Shown: positions 41,571 through 51,672, numbered from the stretch's first letter. The stretch: DNA of 64,000 bases from Prochlorococcus marinus CUG1435 (GCA_017644375.1 JAEPLP010000001.1:1472001-1536000); one strand, 5' to 3'. Made by a program: numbers and translations. The notes: a model not told the origin generated them from the letters alone.

Positions 41571-42995
41571 ATGCTTTCTTCACAAATCAAATCAAATGAA
41601 ATCATTTTTGGTGGTTGCAATAAAGATTTATTAGAAGAAATTATTTTCTATGGGATGGGATTTGGAGCTGATTTTGTAGAAATATTTATAGAGAATACAG
41701 ATAACTCAAGCGTTCTAGCTGAAGAGGATTTCATTACAAGTGTAAGTCCATCATTTGGAAGGGGGGCTGGTATTAGAATCTTCAAAGATAAAAAGGATGG
41801 ATTTGTAAGTACAAATGATTTAACCAAAGATGGCTTGATGAGGTCGGTATCTCAGGCTATTGAGATGTTAGACATAACAAATAATAAAAAAAGAGAAGTA
41901 TTTAATGGTCTAGATAAACATAGGGATTATAGTTTATCCAAAAAAAAATGGATTAATGAAGTCCCTTCGATTCATGAGATAAGTGAAAAACTATTAGTCA
42001 GCACAAAGTCTCTTAAAAAAAATAATAAAATAATAACTAGAAAAGGAAGTTACTCAAGAAATCTGCAAGAAGTAACTATAGCCTCCAGCGACGGAACTTA
42101 TGTCTCAGATATTAGGTTGCATCAAACAGTTGGACTCAATGTGATTGCTAGTGATGCCCAATATAGATCTAGTGGAAGTAGAAGATTTGGATCGTCAGGA
42201 ATGCCTCATGAATTCAGATTATGGGATCACGAAAAAGCAGCTAATGATGTATTTGAAAGCTCAATGAACATGTTGTATGCAGATTATGTCGATGCGGGAC
42301 AAATGCCTGTTGTATTAGCTAATAAATTTGGTGGTGTTATATTCCACGAGGCCTGCGGTCATTTACTTGAAACTACTCAAATAGAGAGAGGAACAACACC
42401 ATTTGAGAATAAATTGAATGAAAAAATTGCTCATGAATCTGTAACAGCAATAGATGAAGGAATTTCAGAAGGATCCTTTGGTTCATTATCAGTGGACGAT
42501 GAAGGTATGGAACCCGAAAAATCAGTTCTTATAAAAGATGGAATTTTAAAAAAATTCATATCCGACAGGGCAGGTGAATTAAGAACTGGCCATAAAAGAA
42601 CAGGAAGTGGAAGAAGACAAAACTATTCTTTTGCTGCAGCTTCACGAATGAGAAATACCTATATAGCTAAAGGTGAATACTCGAAAGAGGATTTGATCAA
42701 TAGTATTAGTGATGGTCTTTACTGCAAATCAATGGGTGGTGGCAGTGTAGGTGCTACAGGACAATTTAATTTTGCAGTAGAAGAAGGATATCTTATTAAA
42801 AATGGAAAATTAACTAATCCAGTAAAGGGAGCAACTTTGATTGGTGAGGCTAAAGAAGTTATGCCAAAAATATCAATGTGCGGAAATGACCTCGAATTAG
42901 CTCCTGGATTCTGTGGATCCATCAGTGGAAGTGTCAACGTAACTGTTGGCCAACCTCATATCAAGGTTGATTCAATCACTGTTGGCGGAAGATAG
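41571..42995 (+). CDS. tldD: Metalloprotease TldD
   Basis: 474 residues. Zinc motif HEACGH (HExxxH) at residues 259-264 in GVIFHEACGHLLETTQI, as in TldD. Other family segments: GRGAGIRIFKDKKDGFVST at the N-terminus and VSIDDEGM-like SVDDEGMEPEKS, RTGHKRTGSGRRQNYSF. In E. coli TldD/TldE together degrade unstructured peptides and process microcin B17. tldE follows 3 bases later; both would form the heterodimer. Confidence 0.95.
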   Translation: MLSSQIKSNEIIFGGCNKDLLEEIIFYGMGFGADFVEIFIENTDNSSVLAEEDFITSVSPSFGRGAGIRIFKDKKDGFVSTNDLTKDGLMRSVSQAIEMLDITNNKKREVFNGLDKHRDYSLSKKKWINEVPSIHEISEKLLVSTKSLKKNNKIITRKGSYSRNLQEVTIASSDGTYVSDIRLHQTVGLNVIASDAQYRSSGSRRFGSSGMPHEFRLWDHEKAANDVFESSMNMLYADYVDAGQMPVVLANKFGGVIFHEACGHLLETTQIERGTTPFENKLNEKIAHESVTAIDEGISEGSFGSLSVDDEGMEPEKSVLIKDGILKKFISDRAGELRTGHKRTGSGRRQNYSFAAASRMRNTYIAKGEYSKEDLINSISDGLYCKSMGGGSVGATGQFNFAVEEGYLIKNGKLTNPVKGATLIGEAKEVMPKISMCGNDLELAPGFCGSISGSVNVTVGQPHIKVDSITVGGR

Positions 42996-42998
42996 GAT

Positions 42999-44351
42999 AT
43001 GAATTCAAAAGAAATAACAACTCAAATTTCTGATGCTGCAGATTCCCTAAATCTTAAAAAATGGGATTATGGTGCAAGCTTTTCTAATGATTATTCTGTG
43101 CAAGTAGATAAAGGTGAGGCTAAACAACTTAAGGCATCACAAAAGCAAATTTTAACTATAAGAGTTTGGAACAAATTTAATTTAGTTGGTATTACAACAA
43201 CTAGTGATATCAGTGAATCTGGTATAAAAAAAGCTCTAAATCAAGCAAATATTGCATCTGATTTTGGCAACAAGAATGAAAGAACAGAATTCTCACCACT
43301 AGCCAAGGATCCTATTGAAGTTAAGGACTCAAAAAAAAGAAATCCTGTTGGAATAAAAAAATTACTAACTCTTTTAAGAGAAGCAGAAGTAAAACTATTA
43401 GAAAGCCATGAATCCATAAAATCTGTTCCGTATAATGGTCTATCTGAGAGTTTTTATGAGAGAGTTTATGCCAATAGTGATGGTGCATTTCGGAGTTATA
43501 CCAAAAGTCAAGCAGCACTTTATTTATATGCAAGAGCAGAAGAGAAAAATAAGAAACCTCGTAGTTCAGGTTCTGTAAAACTTGGATATGGAGTTGAAGA
43601 TATAGATATAGAGTCGTGTATTAAAGACGCTTCTAATAAAACAATTTCTCATTTAAATTATTCCTCTATCAAAACTGATAAATACTTAATATGTTTTTCC
43701 CCAGAGTCTTTTTTAACAATCATTAATGCCTTTAGTTCAATGTTTAATGCTAGAAGCATTTTAGATGGAGTTAGCTTATCTAATAAAAATTCTATTGGAG
43801 AAAAACTATCTACAGAAGCACTTAATATTTATGATGATGGTCTTCACGAAAAGAATATTTCTTCATCACCATTTGATGGAGAAGGAACTCCTACCAAAAG
43901 ACTATGTTTAATTAATAAAGGGAGAATTGAAAATTTTATACATTCTGAATCTACTGCAAGAATATTTAAAACAATTCCCACAGGCCACGCTGGACTAGGA
44001 TCAAAAGTCTCAGTATCTCCTGATTGGATAGTAGTTGAGAAATCAGAGGAAAACTTTGATCTAAAAACATTATTTGATCACACTATTTATGAGGGAGAAT
44101 TTGTTTATATTGAGGAATTAAATGCAATCCATGCAGGTGTCAGAGCAAGTCAAGGTTCATTCTCTCTTCCATTTGATGGATGGCTCTATAAAAACGGTAA
44201 AAAAATCTCAATAGAATCTGCAACTGTAGCGGGGGATATCAAATATCTTTTAAAGAATATAGTAAATATTGAATCAAAGCAGGAAGTAACAACAAGTGGA
44301 ATTTCTCCACATATATGGGTAGATGAATTATCAATAACTGGTGACGCGTGA
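42999..44351 (+). CDS. pmbA: TldE/PmbA, partner of TldD
   Basis: 450 residues, same fold as TldD but without the HExxxH motif, as expected for the non-catalytic partner. Segments: VDKGEAKQLKASQKQILTIR near the N-terminus and SPFDGEGTPTKRLCLINKGR, FIHSESTARIF, and IHAGVRASQGSFSLPFDGWL at the end. Tightly linked to tldD (3-base gap). The next gene, fmt, begins with GTG overlapping its TGA by 3 bases. Confidence 0.92.
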   Translation: MNSKEITTQISDAADSLNLKKWDYGASFSNDYSVQVDKGEAKQLKASQKQILTIRVWNKFNLVGITTTSDISESGIKKALNQANIASDFGNKNERTEFSPLAKDPIEVKDSKKRNPVGIKKLLTLLREAEVKLLESHESIKSVPYNGLSESFYERVYANSDGAFRSYTKSQAALYLYARAEEKNKKPRSSGSVKLGYGVEDIDIESCIKDASNKTISHLNYSSIKTDKYLICFSPESFLTIINAFSSMFNARSILDGVSLSNKNSIGEKLSTEALNIYDDGLHEKNISSSPFDGEGTPTKRLCLINKGRIENFIHSESTARIFKTIPTGHAGLGSKVSVSPDWIVVEKSEENFDLKTLFDHTIYEGEFVYIEELNAIHAGVRASQGSFSLPFDGWLYKNGKKISIESATVAGDIKYLLKNIVNIESKQEVTTSGISPHIWVDELSITGDA

Positions 44352-45334
44352 GAATTATATTCTGGGGAACACCTGAATATTCAATTGCGAGCCTTGATAT
44401 TTTTATTAAATCTAAGCACGAGGTAATTGGAGTAGTTAGCCAACCAGATAAGAAAAGATCTAGGGGAAATAAATTAATATCCTCACCTGTTAAGAGCTTT
44501 GCCGAGCAAGAATCTATAAAAATTTATACTCCATCAAAAATCAGGGACAATATAAATTTTATAAATGAACTTAAATCACTATCTTGTGATTTATTTATTG
44601 TTATAGCTTACGGGAAAATATTACCCAAAGAGATATTGGAAATCCCAAAATTTGGATGTTGGAACGCACATGCTTCACTACTTCCAAGATGGCGTGGTGC
44701 AGCCCCAATCCAATGGTCACTAATAAAAGGCGATGAATTTACTGGTGTAGGAATTATGAAAATGAATGAGGGACTAGATACTGGTGACTTATTATTAGAA
44801 GAAAAAATTAAAATTGGTAAAAACGATAATTTAAATACTCTATCGGAAAAACTTAGTATTTTATCTGCAAAATTATTTATAAATGCCACATCAATACTCG
44901 AAGAAAATATTTATAAAAATACTCATTCTCAATTAACAAATCAAAATTCTCTTGGAAGAGAAATTACATACGCAAGAATGATTGAAAAATCGGACTTTAG
45001 AGTTGATTGGGGTAATGAGGCAATTGAAATATCTCAAAAAATAAAAGGATTATACCCTCGAGCAAATACGACTTTTAGAGGTAAGAACCTAAAAATACTT
45101 AAAATCAAAGTTTTAAGTAGTGATGAAATTAAAAATGAAAAATCCCTTTTCAAGAGCAATTATTCAAGACCAGGTATTATTATTGCTGTAATAGAAAATC
45201 AAGGAATAATAATTTCAACTAAAACTGATCCGATTATTTTGTTAGAAGCAAAACTTGAAGGCAAAAATATTTCTAGCAAAAAGCAATTGATACAACAGTT
45301 AAAGCCATCAGTAGGGGAATATCTCTCAGATTAA
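44348..45334 (+). CDS. fmt: Methionyl-tRNA formyltransferase
   Basis: Formylates initiator Met-tRNA with 10-formyl-THF. 328 residues: FWGTPEYSIASL at the N-terminus, formyl-folate site SLLPRWRGAAPIQWSLIKGD, GVGIMKMNEGLDTGDLL, and a C-terminal OB domain (RPGIIIAVIENQGIIIST, KKQLIQQLKPSVGEYL). Start is GTG overlapping the tldE stop (GTGA), so coupled. Works downstream of metG (23.2 kb). Ends with a 4-base convergent overlap with the TerC gene. Confidence 0.95.
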   Translation: MRIIFWGTPEYSIASLDIFIKSKHEVIGVVSQPDKKRSRGNKLISSPVKSFAEQESIKIYTPSKIRDNINFINELKSLSCDLFIVIAYGKILPKEILEIPKFGCWNAHASLLPRWRGAAPIQWSLIKGDEFTGVGIMKMNEGLDTGDLLLEEKIKIGKNDNLNTLSEKLSILSAKLFINATSILEENIYKNTHSQLTNQNSLGREITYARMIEKSDFRVDWGNEAIEISQKIKGLYPRANTTFRGKNLKILKIKVLSSDEIKNEKSLFKSNYSRPGIIIAVIENQGIIISTKTDPIILLEAKLEGKNISSKKQLIQQLKPSVGEYLSD

Positions 45335-46041
45335 GTTTTAGAATCTTTTTTAGAGAATCCCCAAATGAAAGCAAAAAGAATCAAAAAATAAAAATAATAG
45401 TCTGGAAGAATAGATTCTTTAATTAAAGTATTTAGTAAAAGTTTAATCCCAACTATTAAAATTGCTACGTAACCGGCAGTTTCTAATCTAGAAAATATAT
45501 CCAGAAGTTTTAGAAAAATCCCCGATGTAAATCTTAAAGCTAATACTCCAATCACTGCTCCAAATATAATTAATATGTATTGATCACTGATCGCTACTGC
45601 AGTAGTGATACTATCTATGGAAAAAGCAAAATCAGTAATTGAAAGAAGCGCTACAACCCTTAAGAACCTAAAATTATTTTTATTATTATCTGTTCCATTT
45701 TCAGTGTTTTCTATATCTGAATTTAAAAAAACGTTCGAGAAGAATAAGTATATTAAATATAAACCAGCGAAAACTCTAATAAGAATAAACTTTAGAAGAA
45801 CATTAGATAATATGATCAGAATAATCCTAAATAATAAAGATATTGTTATTCCAATATTTAAGGCTCTTGACCTTAATTCTGAACTATCGAGGGATTTAGT
45901 AAGAGAAGCTAATGCGACAGCATTATCTGCCGATAATAATAATTCTAGAGCAATTAATATTGGTAAAAGTGTAAAGATTTCATACCAACTATCTACCTGA
46001 TCAAGTGTGGGTATAAAAGAATTTATTGCAGCTGAATCCAT
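45331..46041 (-). CDS. TerC-family integral membrane protein
   Basis: 236 residues from the ATG at 46041 (a TTG one codon earlier is less likely). About seven membrane segments. TerC signatures: ELLLSADNAVALASLTKSL with the conserved acidic residue, and LSITDFAFSIDSITTAVAIS, plus a closing FAFIWGF. In chloroplasts a TerC helps insert thylakoid proteins; bacterial members relate to tellurite tolerance or Mn export. Which applies here cannot be told. Divergent from mfd across 74 bases. Confidence 0.88.
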   Translation of the reverse strand: MDSAAINSFIPTLDQVDSWYEIFTLLPILIALELLLSADNAVALASLTKSLDSSELRSRALNIGITISLLFRIILIILSNVLLKFILIRVFAGLYLIYLFFSNVFLNSDIENTENGTDNNKNNFRFLRVVALLSITDFAFSIDSITTAVAISDQYILIIFGAVIGVLALRFTSGIFLKLLDIFSRLETAGYVAILIVGIKLLLNTLIKESILPDYYFYFLILFAFIWGFSKKDSKT

Positions 46042-46115
46042 CAAATATTATTCACAATCAGTATAAAATCTAATATAATAGATCGGATATTTGTAATCAA
46101 GATTGATAACTATAA

Positions 46116-49100
46116 ATGAGTTTAAATACTTTAGTTGATTATATTTCGAACTCACAAATTACTTCTGAATTAATAAAAAGAATTTCAAAAAATAATGAAT
46201 TAAATATTGTTGGTTCAAGTAGATATGCAAAATCAATAATCTTAGATAGCATCGCAAAAAAAGAGGAAAAAAATATATTATTAATTTGTCCTAATGTAGA
46301 AATTGCATACAAATGGATTGGTTATTTTGAAAGTATAAATGATAAAGCAGTTTTATATTATCCTCCAACAGAACATCTACCATACGCATCAATTAATAAA
46401 TCCAAAGAGATTGAATTTAGTCAGCTTACTGTTTTATCGAAATTAATAAAAAAAGAGAAAAATGAACTTAATATTGTTATATCAACTGAAAGATCACTAC
46501 AACCTCATCTAATAAATAAAAACTTATTAATTGAAAACAAGTTAGATTTGCAAAAAGGGGTTCAAATCGAAATTCAAGAATTAGCAAATAAACTTACTTT
46601 GCTTGGTTATACGAAGGATAATATAACTTCAGCAGAGGGATTCTGGAGTAGGAGAGGGGAAATAATAGATATTTATCCTGTCAATAATGAGTTTCCTATA
46701 AGATTAGAATTTTTTGATAATGTAATTGAGAAAATAAGAGAATATGATCCCCATACACAGAAAACATTAGAAAGTATCAATAATATTGAAATAATCCAGG
46801 CTGGATTTGATTTGCTAATAAAAGATAAGTTAAATAATTTATCTAAGAACAGTATTTTTAATTCAGAAGATATAAATAAAAATAATCTTGATCGTTATTT
46901 GGGAATAATTGAAAAAGAACCCTCAAACATACTAGATTTTATCAAAAGGGAAACAATTCTTGTAATTGATGAATTAGAAGATTGTAAAAAATTTGCAAAT
47001 AATTGGTATCTAGATTCAGAAAGCAATTTTGATAATTGTGCGTATGAATTAAATGAAAACCTTAAAAATAATGACATTAATTTAGAGGCCCAACCTAATC
47101 TGCATTTAAAGTTTGACAAAATATTAAATTCACTAGGAAATTTTAATTTAATAAAATTTTATGAATTTGAATCTAAAGCGAATATTGATAATAGGTTTTT
47201 ATTAAACGACAAAAGATTAAATTCATACTCTAAAAATATAGGCAAATTATCCAATGATATAAATAAAAATATAAAAAATAATGAAAAAGTATGGATATTA
47301 TCAGCACAGCCATTGAGAACTAGGACTTTACTTTTTGAGCACGATTGTAATACAAACTTCTTAAACAATTCTAATGATATTGATGAAGCATTTAAGTCAA
47401 TTAATAATTCAACTCCTCTAATTATAAAAAATAAGAACAATTATGAAATCGAGGGTTTTTATCTTCCGATATGGAAAGTTGTGCTGATAACGGATAAAGA
47501 ATTATTTTCACAACAATCTCTTTTTAATAATGTATTCATTAGAAGAAAAAAAAGAAGTGTCAATTCAAATATAAATGTAAATAAGATTATTCCCGGTGAT
47601 TTTATAGTTCATAAAAATCATGGAATAGGAAAATTTTTAAAAATAGAAAAAATAAATATAACTGGAGATTCAAGAGATTATTTAGTCATTCAGTATAAGG
47701 ATGGGAAAATAAGTGTTGCCGCTGATCAACTTGGCAGTGTTAACAGATATAGATCAAGCGGGAAAATAAAGCCGAAAATAAATAAATTAGGAGGGACTGA
47801 ATGGGAAAGAATAAAAAATAAAAATAAGAAACAAATCAAAAAAGTTGCTGTCGATATTTTGAAACTTTATGCAAAAAGAGAAAAATTAAAGGGGCACATA
47901 TACCCAGAAGATGGTCCTTGGCAAGATGAATTAGAGGAATCATTCCCTTATCAACCAACACCTGATCAAATTACCGCTGTAAAGGAAATAAAATCTGATA
48001 TGGAAAGCGACAAGCCAATGGACAGGTTAATTTGTGGAGATGTAGGATTTGGCAAAACAGAAGTCGCTGTTAGGGCTATTTTTAAGGCTATTACATCAGG
48101 CAAACAGGTAATATTACTTGCCCCCACAACAATCCTAGCTCAACAACATTGGCGAACAATTAATAATAGATTTTCACCTTACCCAATAAAAGTTTCATTA
48201 CTCAATAGATTCAAAACCGTTAATGAGAGAAAGGAAATCTATGCAGGGTTGAAAAATAACAAAATTGATTTAGTCGTAGCAACGCACCAAATTTTAGGAA
48301 AAGAAATTGAAATTAAAAACTTAGGACTACTTGTCATTGATGAAGAACAAAGATTTGGAGTAAGACAAAAGGAGAAAATAAAAAAATTCAAAACCAACAT
48401 AGACGTTTTAACTCTCTCGGCAACTCCAATTCCAAGAACTCTTTATATGAGCTTATCTGGACTGAGACAAATGAGCTTACTAAATACTCCTCCTCCATCA
48501 AGAAGATCAATAAAAACATATCTATCTGAAATAGATATGGATGTTATAAGAACTGCAATTAATCAAGAACTTGATAGGGGGGGGCAAATATTTTATGTTC
48601 TTCCAAGAATTTCTGATATTGATCAAGCTGTTTACAAATTAAAAAATATGTTCCCCAACCTAAAATTTATTATTGCTCATGGGCAAATGAATGAAACAGA
48701 GCTTGAAAATGCAATGATTGCTTTTAATAATGGAGAAGTTGATCTAATGATATGCACAACGATAATTGAAAGTGGATTAGACATCCCTAAAGTAAATACA
48801 ATTATTATTGAAGATTCTCACAAATTTGGACTTTCACAACTTTATCAACTTAGAGGTAGAGTTGGAAGGAGCGGTTTACAAGCACATGCTTGGTTATTTT
48901 ATCCAAATATAAATAAAATTAATGACGCTGCAAAACAAAGATTAAAAGCGATAAAAGACTTTTCGGAATTAGGAAGTGGATACCAACTTGCAATGAAAGA
49001 TATGGAAATAAGAGGAGTAGGTAGTTTACTTGGAGAAGAACAAAGTGGAAAGGTTAATGCTATTGGATATGATTTGTATATAGAAATGCTCCATGAGGCT

Positions 49101-49625
49101 ATTTCAGAAATCAGTGGACAAGAAATACCAGAAGTTAGCGACACACAAATTGATCTTCCAATAAATGCATTTATACCTGCAACGTGGATATTAAACAGAG
49201 AAGAAAAACTGGAAGCTTACAAATCTGTAACTGAATGTTCTAACAATAATGAATTAACTGAATTAGCAACAGATTGGGTAAATAGGTATGGAACTTTGCC
49301 CAAACCTGTTGAGTCTCTAATTCTTTTGATGAGACTAAAGTTAATTGCAAAAAAATGTGGTTTCCACAAAATCAAACTTAAAAAACCAAATATCCTAATA
49401 GAAACAAAATTAAAAAAATCTACCTTTAAGATATTTAAAAATTCATTACCTAGTAGTATTCAAAATAAATTTAATTTTGATGAAGTAGAACAATTTTCAA
49501 TAATTACCATAAGGGGTTTGGGAGTTACTGAAATTCAAAATCAAATTGACCAACTAATGCTTTGGTTTGGGTTATTTTTAAAAGAAATCAATAATTTCGA
49601 GAAAAATCTTAGTAAAAAAGAATAA
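46116..49625 (+). CDS. mfd: Transcription-repair coupling factor Mfd
   Basis: Removes stalled RNA polymerase and recruits UvrA; uvrC is at 3.7 kb. 1169 residues: UvrB-like N-terminal module (YPPTEHLPYASINKSKEIE), RNA-polymerase-interaction domain (about 487-560, PGDFIVHKNHGIGKFLKIE), translocase motor with Walker A GDVGFGKTE (about 643-651), DEEQ box in VIDEEQRFG, motif VI QLRGRVGRSG, and C-terminal TRCF domain (VSDTQIDLPINAFIPATWI). Normal length. Asn-rich, weakly conserved regions lie in the N-terminal third. Confidence 0.96.
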   Translation: MSLNTLVDYISNSQITSELIKRISKNNELNIVGSSRYAKSIILDSIAKKEEKNILLICPNVEIAYKWIGYFESINDKAVLYYPPTEHLPYASINKSKEIEFSQLTVLSKLIKKEKNELNIVISTERSLQPHLINKNLLIENKLDLQKGVQIEIQELANKLTLLGYTKDNITSAEGFWSRRGEIIDIYPVNNEFPIRLEFFDNVIEKIREYDPHTQKTLESINNIEIIQAGFDLLIKDKLNNLSKNSIFNSEDINKNNLDRYLGIIEKEPSNILDFIKRETILVIDELEDCKKFANNWYLDSESNFDNCAYELNENLKNNDINLEAQPNLHLKFDKILNSLGNFNLIKFYEFESKANIDNRFLLNDKRLNSYSKNIGKLSNDINKNIKNNEKVWILSAQPLRTRTLLFEHDCNTNFLNNSNDIDEAFKSINNSTPLIIKNKNNYEIEGFYLPIWKVVLITDKELFSQQSLFNNVFIRRKKRSVNSNINVNKIIPGDFIVHKNHGIGKFLKIEKINITGDSRDYLVIQYKDGKISVAADQLGSVNRYRSSGKIKPKINKLGGTEWERIKNKNKKQIKKVAVDILKLYAKREKLKGHIYPEDGPWQDELEESFPYQPTPDQITAVKEIKSDMESDKPMDRLICGDVGFGKTEVAVRAIFKAITSGKQVILLAPTTILAQQHWRTINNRFSPYPIKVSLLNRFKTVNERKEIYAGLKNNKIDLVVATHQILGKEIEIKNLGLLVIDEEQRFGVRQKEKIKKFKTNIDVLTLSATPIPRTLYMSLSGLRQMSLLNTPPPSRRSIKTYLSEIDMDVIRTAINQELDRGGQIFYVLPRISDIDQAVYKLKNMFPNLKFIIAHGQMNETELENAMIAFNNGEVDLMICTTIIESGLDIPKVNTIIIEDSHKFGLSQLYQLRGRVGRSGLQAHAWLFYPNINKINDAAKQRLKAIKDFSELGSGYQLAMKDMEIRGVGSLLGEEQSGKVNAIGYDLYIEMLHEAISEISGQEIPEVSDTQIDLPINAFIPATWILNREEKLEAYKSVTECSNNNELTELATDWVNRYGTLPKPVESLILLMRLKLIAKKCGFHKIKLKKPNILIETKLKKSTFKIFKNSLPSSIQNKFNFDEVEQFSIITIRGLGVTEIQNQIDQLMLWFGLFLKEINNFEKNLSKKE

Positions 49626-49696
49626 ATTATTAAATAATCAGTTAATATCCGCGAATGAGTTTAATTTCGGTTAACTTAGAATAAAATTTTTTATTT

Positions 49697-49858
49697 ATGG
49701 GTGAATATATAGACGTTGGAATTCAATCCTCAATATTACCAGTAACCATCCTTTTTTCATCTGTCATTTTTGGTATTTACGCAATATTCGGAACTGAGAC
49801 AGAAAATGATGATGATGACTCTGATTCCGGCAGCGGGGGCTTAATGCAACCAATCTGA
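49697..49858 (+). CDS. Single-pass small membrane protein with acidic C-tail
   Basis: 53 residues: a short N-terminus (MGEYIDVGIQS), one membrane helix (SILPVTILFSSVIFGIYAIF), then GTETENDDDDSDSGSG and GLMQPI. The format resembles small subunits of photosynthetic membrane complexes such as NDH-1, but I cannot assign it. An AGTTAA/TTAACT inverted pair (49640-49676) lies just before it. Convergent with the next gene, 2 bases apart. Confidence 0.65.
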   Translation: MGEYIDVGIQSSILPVTILFSSVIFGIYAIFGTETENDDDDSDSGSGGLMQPI

Positions 49859-49860
49859 AA

Positions 49861-50229
49861 TTATTTATAGCTTATTTTCCTTGTTCTTCTTCTAGAAATC
49901 TTAAATATCCTATATAAAGATCCTACTAATAATATTAAACTAATCAAATAAGAAACAATAATAAAAAATATAAGAAAAACCTCATATAAATTTGAAAATA
50001 GATCAATAATTAATAAAAAAGATTTGTTCAAAGTTGTAGGTAAATTTTTTAAAATCAAGTTTTTATTAGGTATTAAATAATTAATATAAACTAAAAAAAT
50101 GCTCAAAATAAACATCAAAGCTGATTCAAAAAATAATTTTCTCTTGGATTTTCTTCTTAAACTTAATTTTTTTTTAAAAATATATTTATTTGAATTCATA
50201 TTCAAATTAGGTATTTTTAAATCTGCCAT
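49861..50229 (-). CDS. Membrane protein, function unknown
   Basis: 122 residues. Very basic N-terminus (KKKLSLRRKSKRKLFFES), two membrane segments (about 36-54, ALMFILSIFLVYINYL, and 84-103, VFLIFFIIVSYLISLILLV) and a basic C-terminus (FKISRRRTRKISYK). Both ends should face the cytoplasm, a hairpin topology. Possibly nucleic-acid or ribosome contacting because of its charge, which is only inference. No family recognised. Confidence 0.6.
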   Translation of the reverse strand: MADLKIPNLNMNSNKYIFKKKLSLRRKSKRKLFFESALMFILSIFLVYINYLIPNKNLILKNLPTTLNKSFLLIIDLFSNLYEVFLIFFIIVSYLISLILLVGSLYRIFKISRRRTRKISYK

Positions 50230-50318
50230 AGATAACGACTCAAAGAATAAATTATTAGTTTTCCAGAAAAGAAATTAACCTATACTATCGTGTTTGTATT
50301 TATGATGCTAATAGGTCT

Positions 50319-50909
50319 TTATCGTTGATTTATTAATTCCTTATTCTCTTTATCTTCAACAGGATTATAAAAATAAATAAAAGTAGAGGAGACTAAAATT
50401 AAAGAAAAAATTGCTAATAAAGGAGGAATAATGAAATTGAAAAATTTAAGTTTATTATTCAAACTAAATCTTACTTTATTGGTAATATTTTTTGTTAAGA
50501 CAGTTTTTTTAAATCTAACTTTTGTTGATTCATTTAATTGATCAAAACAATTTATGGTGTCTGACAATAATGAATTGCCAATCTTTAAAATTAATGGCTC
50601 TACATTTGGTTTTGAGCTCTTGAGAACAATATTATGTATGTGAATATTGTCAGGCTTTATATCAATTAATTTAGACTCATATATTGGGATTTGGTTTTTG
50701 ATTAAAAGATTTGAATAAATATAGAAAGCATCCATAATAGGTTCTAAATGTTCAATTTTGCCTTCAATAAGTGGTTTATCTAGAATGGTTAATTTCCATT
50801 GCGAAATTATTGATATTTGATCATTTGTTTCATTATTTGAATAATCTGGCAATCCAAATATTTCGAGACTCACCGAAGATTGATGAAAAGATAATTTATT
50901 TTGTAGCAT
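50319..50909 (-). CDS. DUF4335 family protein
   Basis: 196 residues. Early segment CSLEIFG-type SVSLEIFGLPDYSN, then ISQWKLTILDKPLIEGKIEH, matches the cyanobacterial DUF4335 pattern, with a C-terminal membrane segment (about 162-182, FFNFIIPPLLAIFSLILVSS) and a short charged tail. In cyanobacteria DUF4335 and DUF3038 genes are often neighbours, as here (1 base apart). Function unknown; probably a cytosolic domain anchored to a membrane. Confidence 0.78.
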   Translation of the reverse strand: MLQNKLSFHQSSVSLEIFGLPDYSNNETNDQISIISQWKLTILDKPLIEGKIEHLEPIMDAFYIYSNLLIKNQIPIYESKLIDIKPDNIHIHNIVLKSSKPNVEPLILKIGNSLLSDTINCFDQLNESTKVRFKKTVLTKNITNKVRFSLNNKLKFFNFIIPPLLAIFSLILVSSTFIYFYNPVEDKENKELINQR

Positions 50910-50910
50910 G

Positions 50911-51435
50911 TTAATAATCGAATAGAAAATTCTTCAACTTTTGATAACCCTGGTTTGAGATACAAAGGGATAAGGTAAGCAAAGACTTAATAATAATTTC
51001 ATCATTTTTAGTTTGATTTAAAAGCTTTTTAACTCTCATACTGTCTGTATTAAATCTCTCTTTTATCAACTCAATAAATCTCACATTAAAGTCATTCCAA
51101 ATAACTGGATTCATTTCAAGATCTTCTTTTGATTTAAGTATTTCTCGGATATAGGGATATAAATATTTAGACATTTCAGCAGTGATTTTAATTAAGGCCT
51201 CAAATTCATCTAGATTAATATTGTTATTCACAAAGGATTTTCTCAATGGATTATTATTCCTTAATTTCCAAATAGTAACTTTATTTGGCAAAACATCATT
51301 TAAGTCAAGTCTATTTGATAGAGCGTAAAGAGATTGTATCCCATTTAAATCGATAGTCTCAAGAATTAATAATAATAAATCAAGCTTCTCTATAGATTGC
51401 CTTGAAACCTGATTTCCTTTAAATAAAACTGTGAT
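50911..51435 (-). CDS. DUF3038 family protein with non-standard start
   Basis: From the first ordinary start (TTG at 51291) only 126 residues are encoded, but the same frame stays open upstream to a TAA at 51445 and encodes family sequence: EKLDLLLLILETIDLNGIQS then LYALSNRLDLND. No ATG, GTG or TTG lies in that extension; ATC at 51435 (reading ITVLFKGNQ where relatives would start MT) is the best candidate start, giving 174 residues, close to family length. So translation begins at a rare AUC, or the start was lost. DUF4335 follows one base after its stop; DUF2949 lies upstream. Function unknown. Confidence 0.68.
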   Translation of the reverse strand: MTVLFKGNQVSRQSIEKLDLLLLILETIDLNGIQSLYALSNRLDLNDVLPNKVTIWKLRNNNPLRKSFVNNNINLDEFEALIKITAEMSKYLYPYIREILKSKEDLEMNPVIWNDFNVRFIELIKERFNTDSMRVKKLLNQTKNDEIIIKSLLTLSLCISNQGYQKLKNFLFDY

Positions 51436-51474
51436 TGCTCTTGATTAAAATTTAAAACAATTATAACAGAAGTA

Positions 51475-51672
51475 TCATTCCATTTTTTTAAATAAAAATG
51501 AATATAACTTGTCAAGTTCTTCAATAGTTAGCATTCCATAACTCCATAACAAGATAGGTAGTGAAGTGTTATTTTTTTTAGATAATTTTATACCAAGTTC
51601 AATTGATGACTCATCTAAACCTATCTCTTTGAATAAATAAATTATCATCTCTTTTGATATATTGTTATTCAT
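51475..51672 (-). CDS. DUF2949 family protein
   Basis: 65 residues: IIYLFKEIGLDESSIELGIK, then TSLPILLWSYGMLTIEELDK and LYSFLF, the DUF2949 pattern (PLPMILWQYGL with Leu/Asp ending). Helical and soluble. Its ATG overlaps the end of the UbiH-like gene by 4 bases, so it belongs to the same transcript. No function known for this cyanobacterial family. Confidence 0.82.
   Translation of the reverse strand: MNNNISKEMIIYLFKEIGLDESSIELGIKLSKKNNTSLPILLWSYGMLTIEELDKLYSFLFKKME

Noticed and set aside
45605-46000. 131-codon frame antisense to terC
   Set aside because: Overlaps the conserved TerC membrane segments and shows no recognisable domain.
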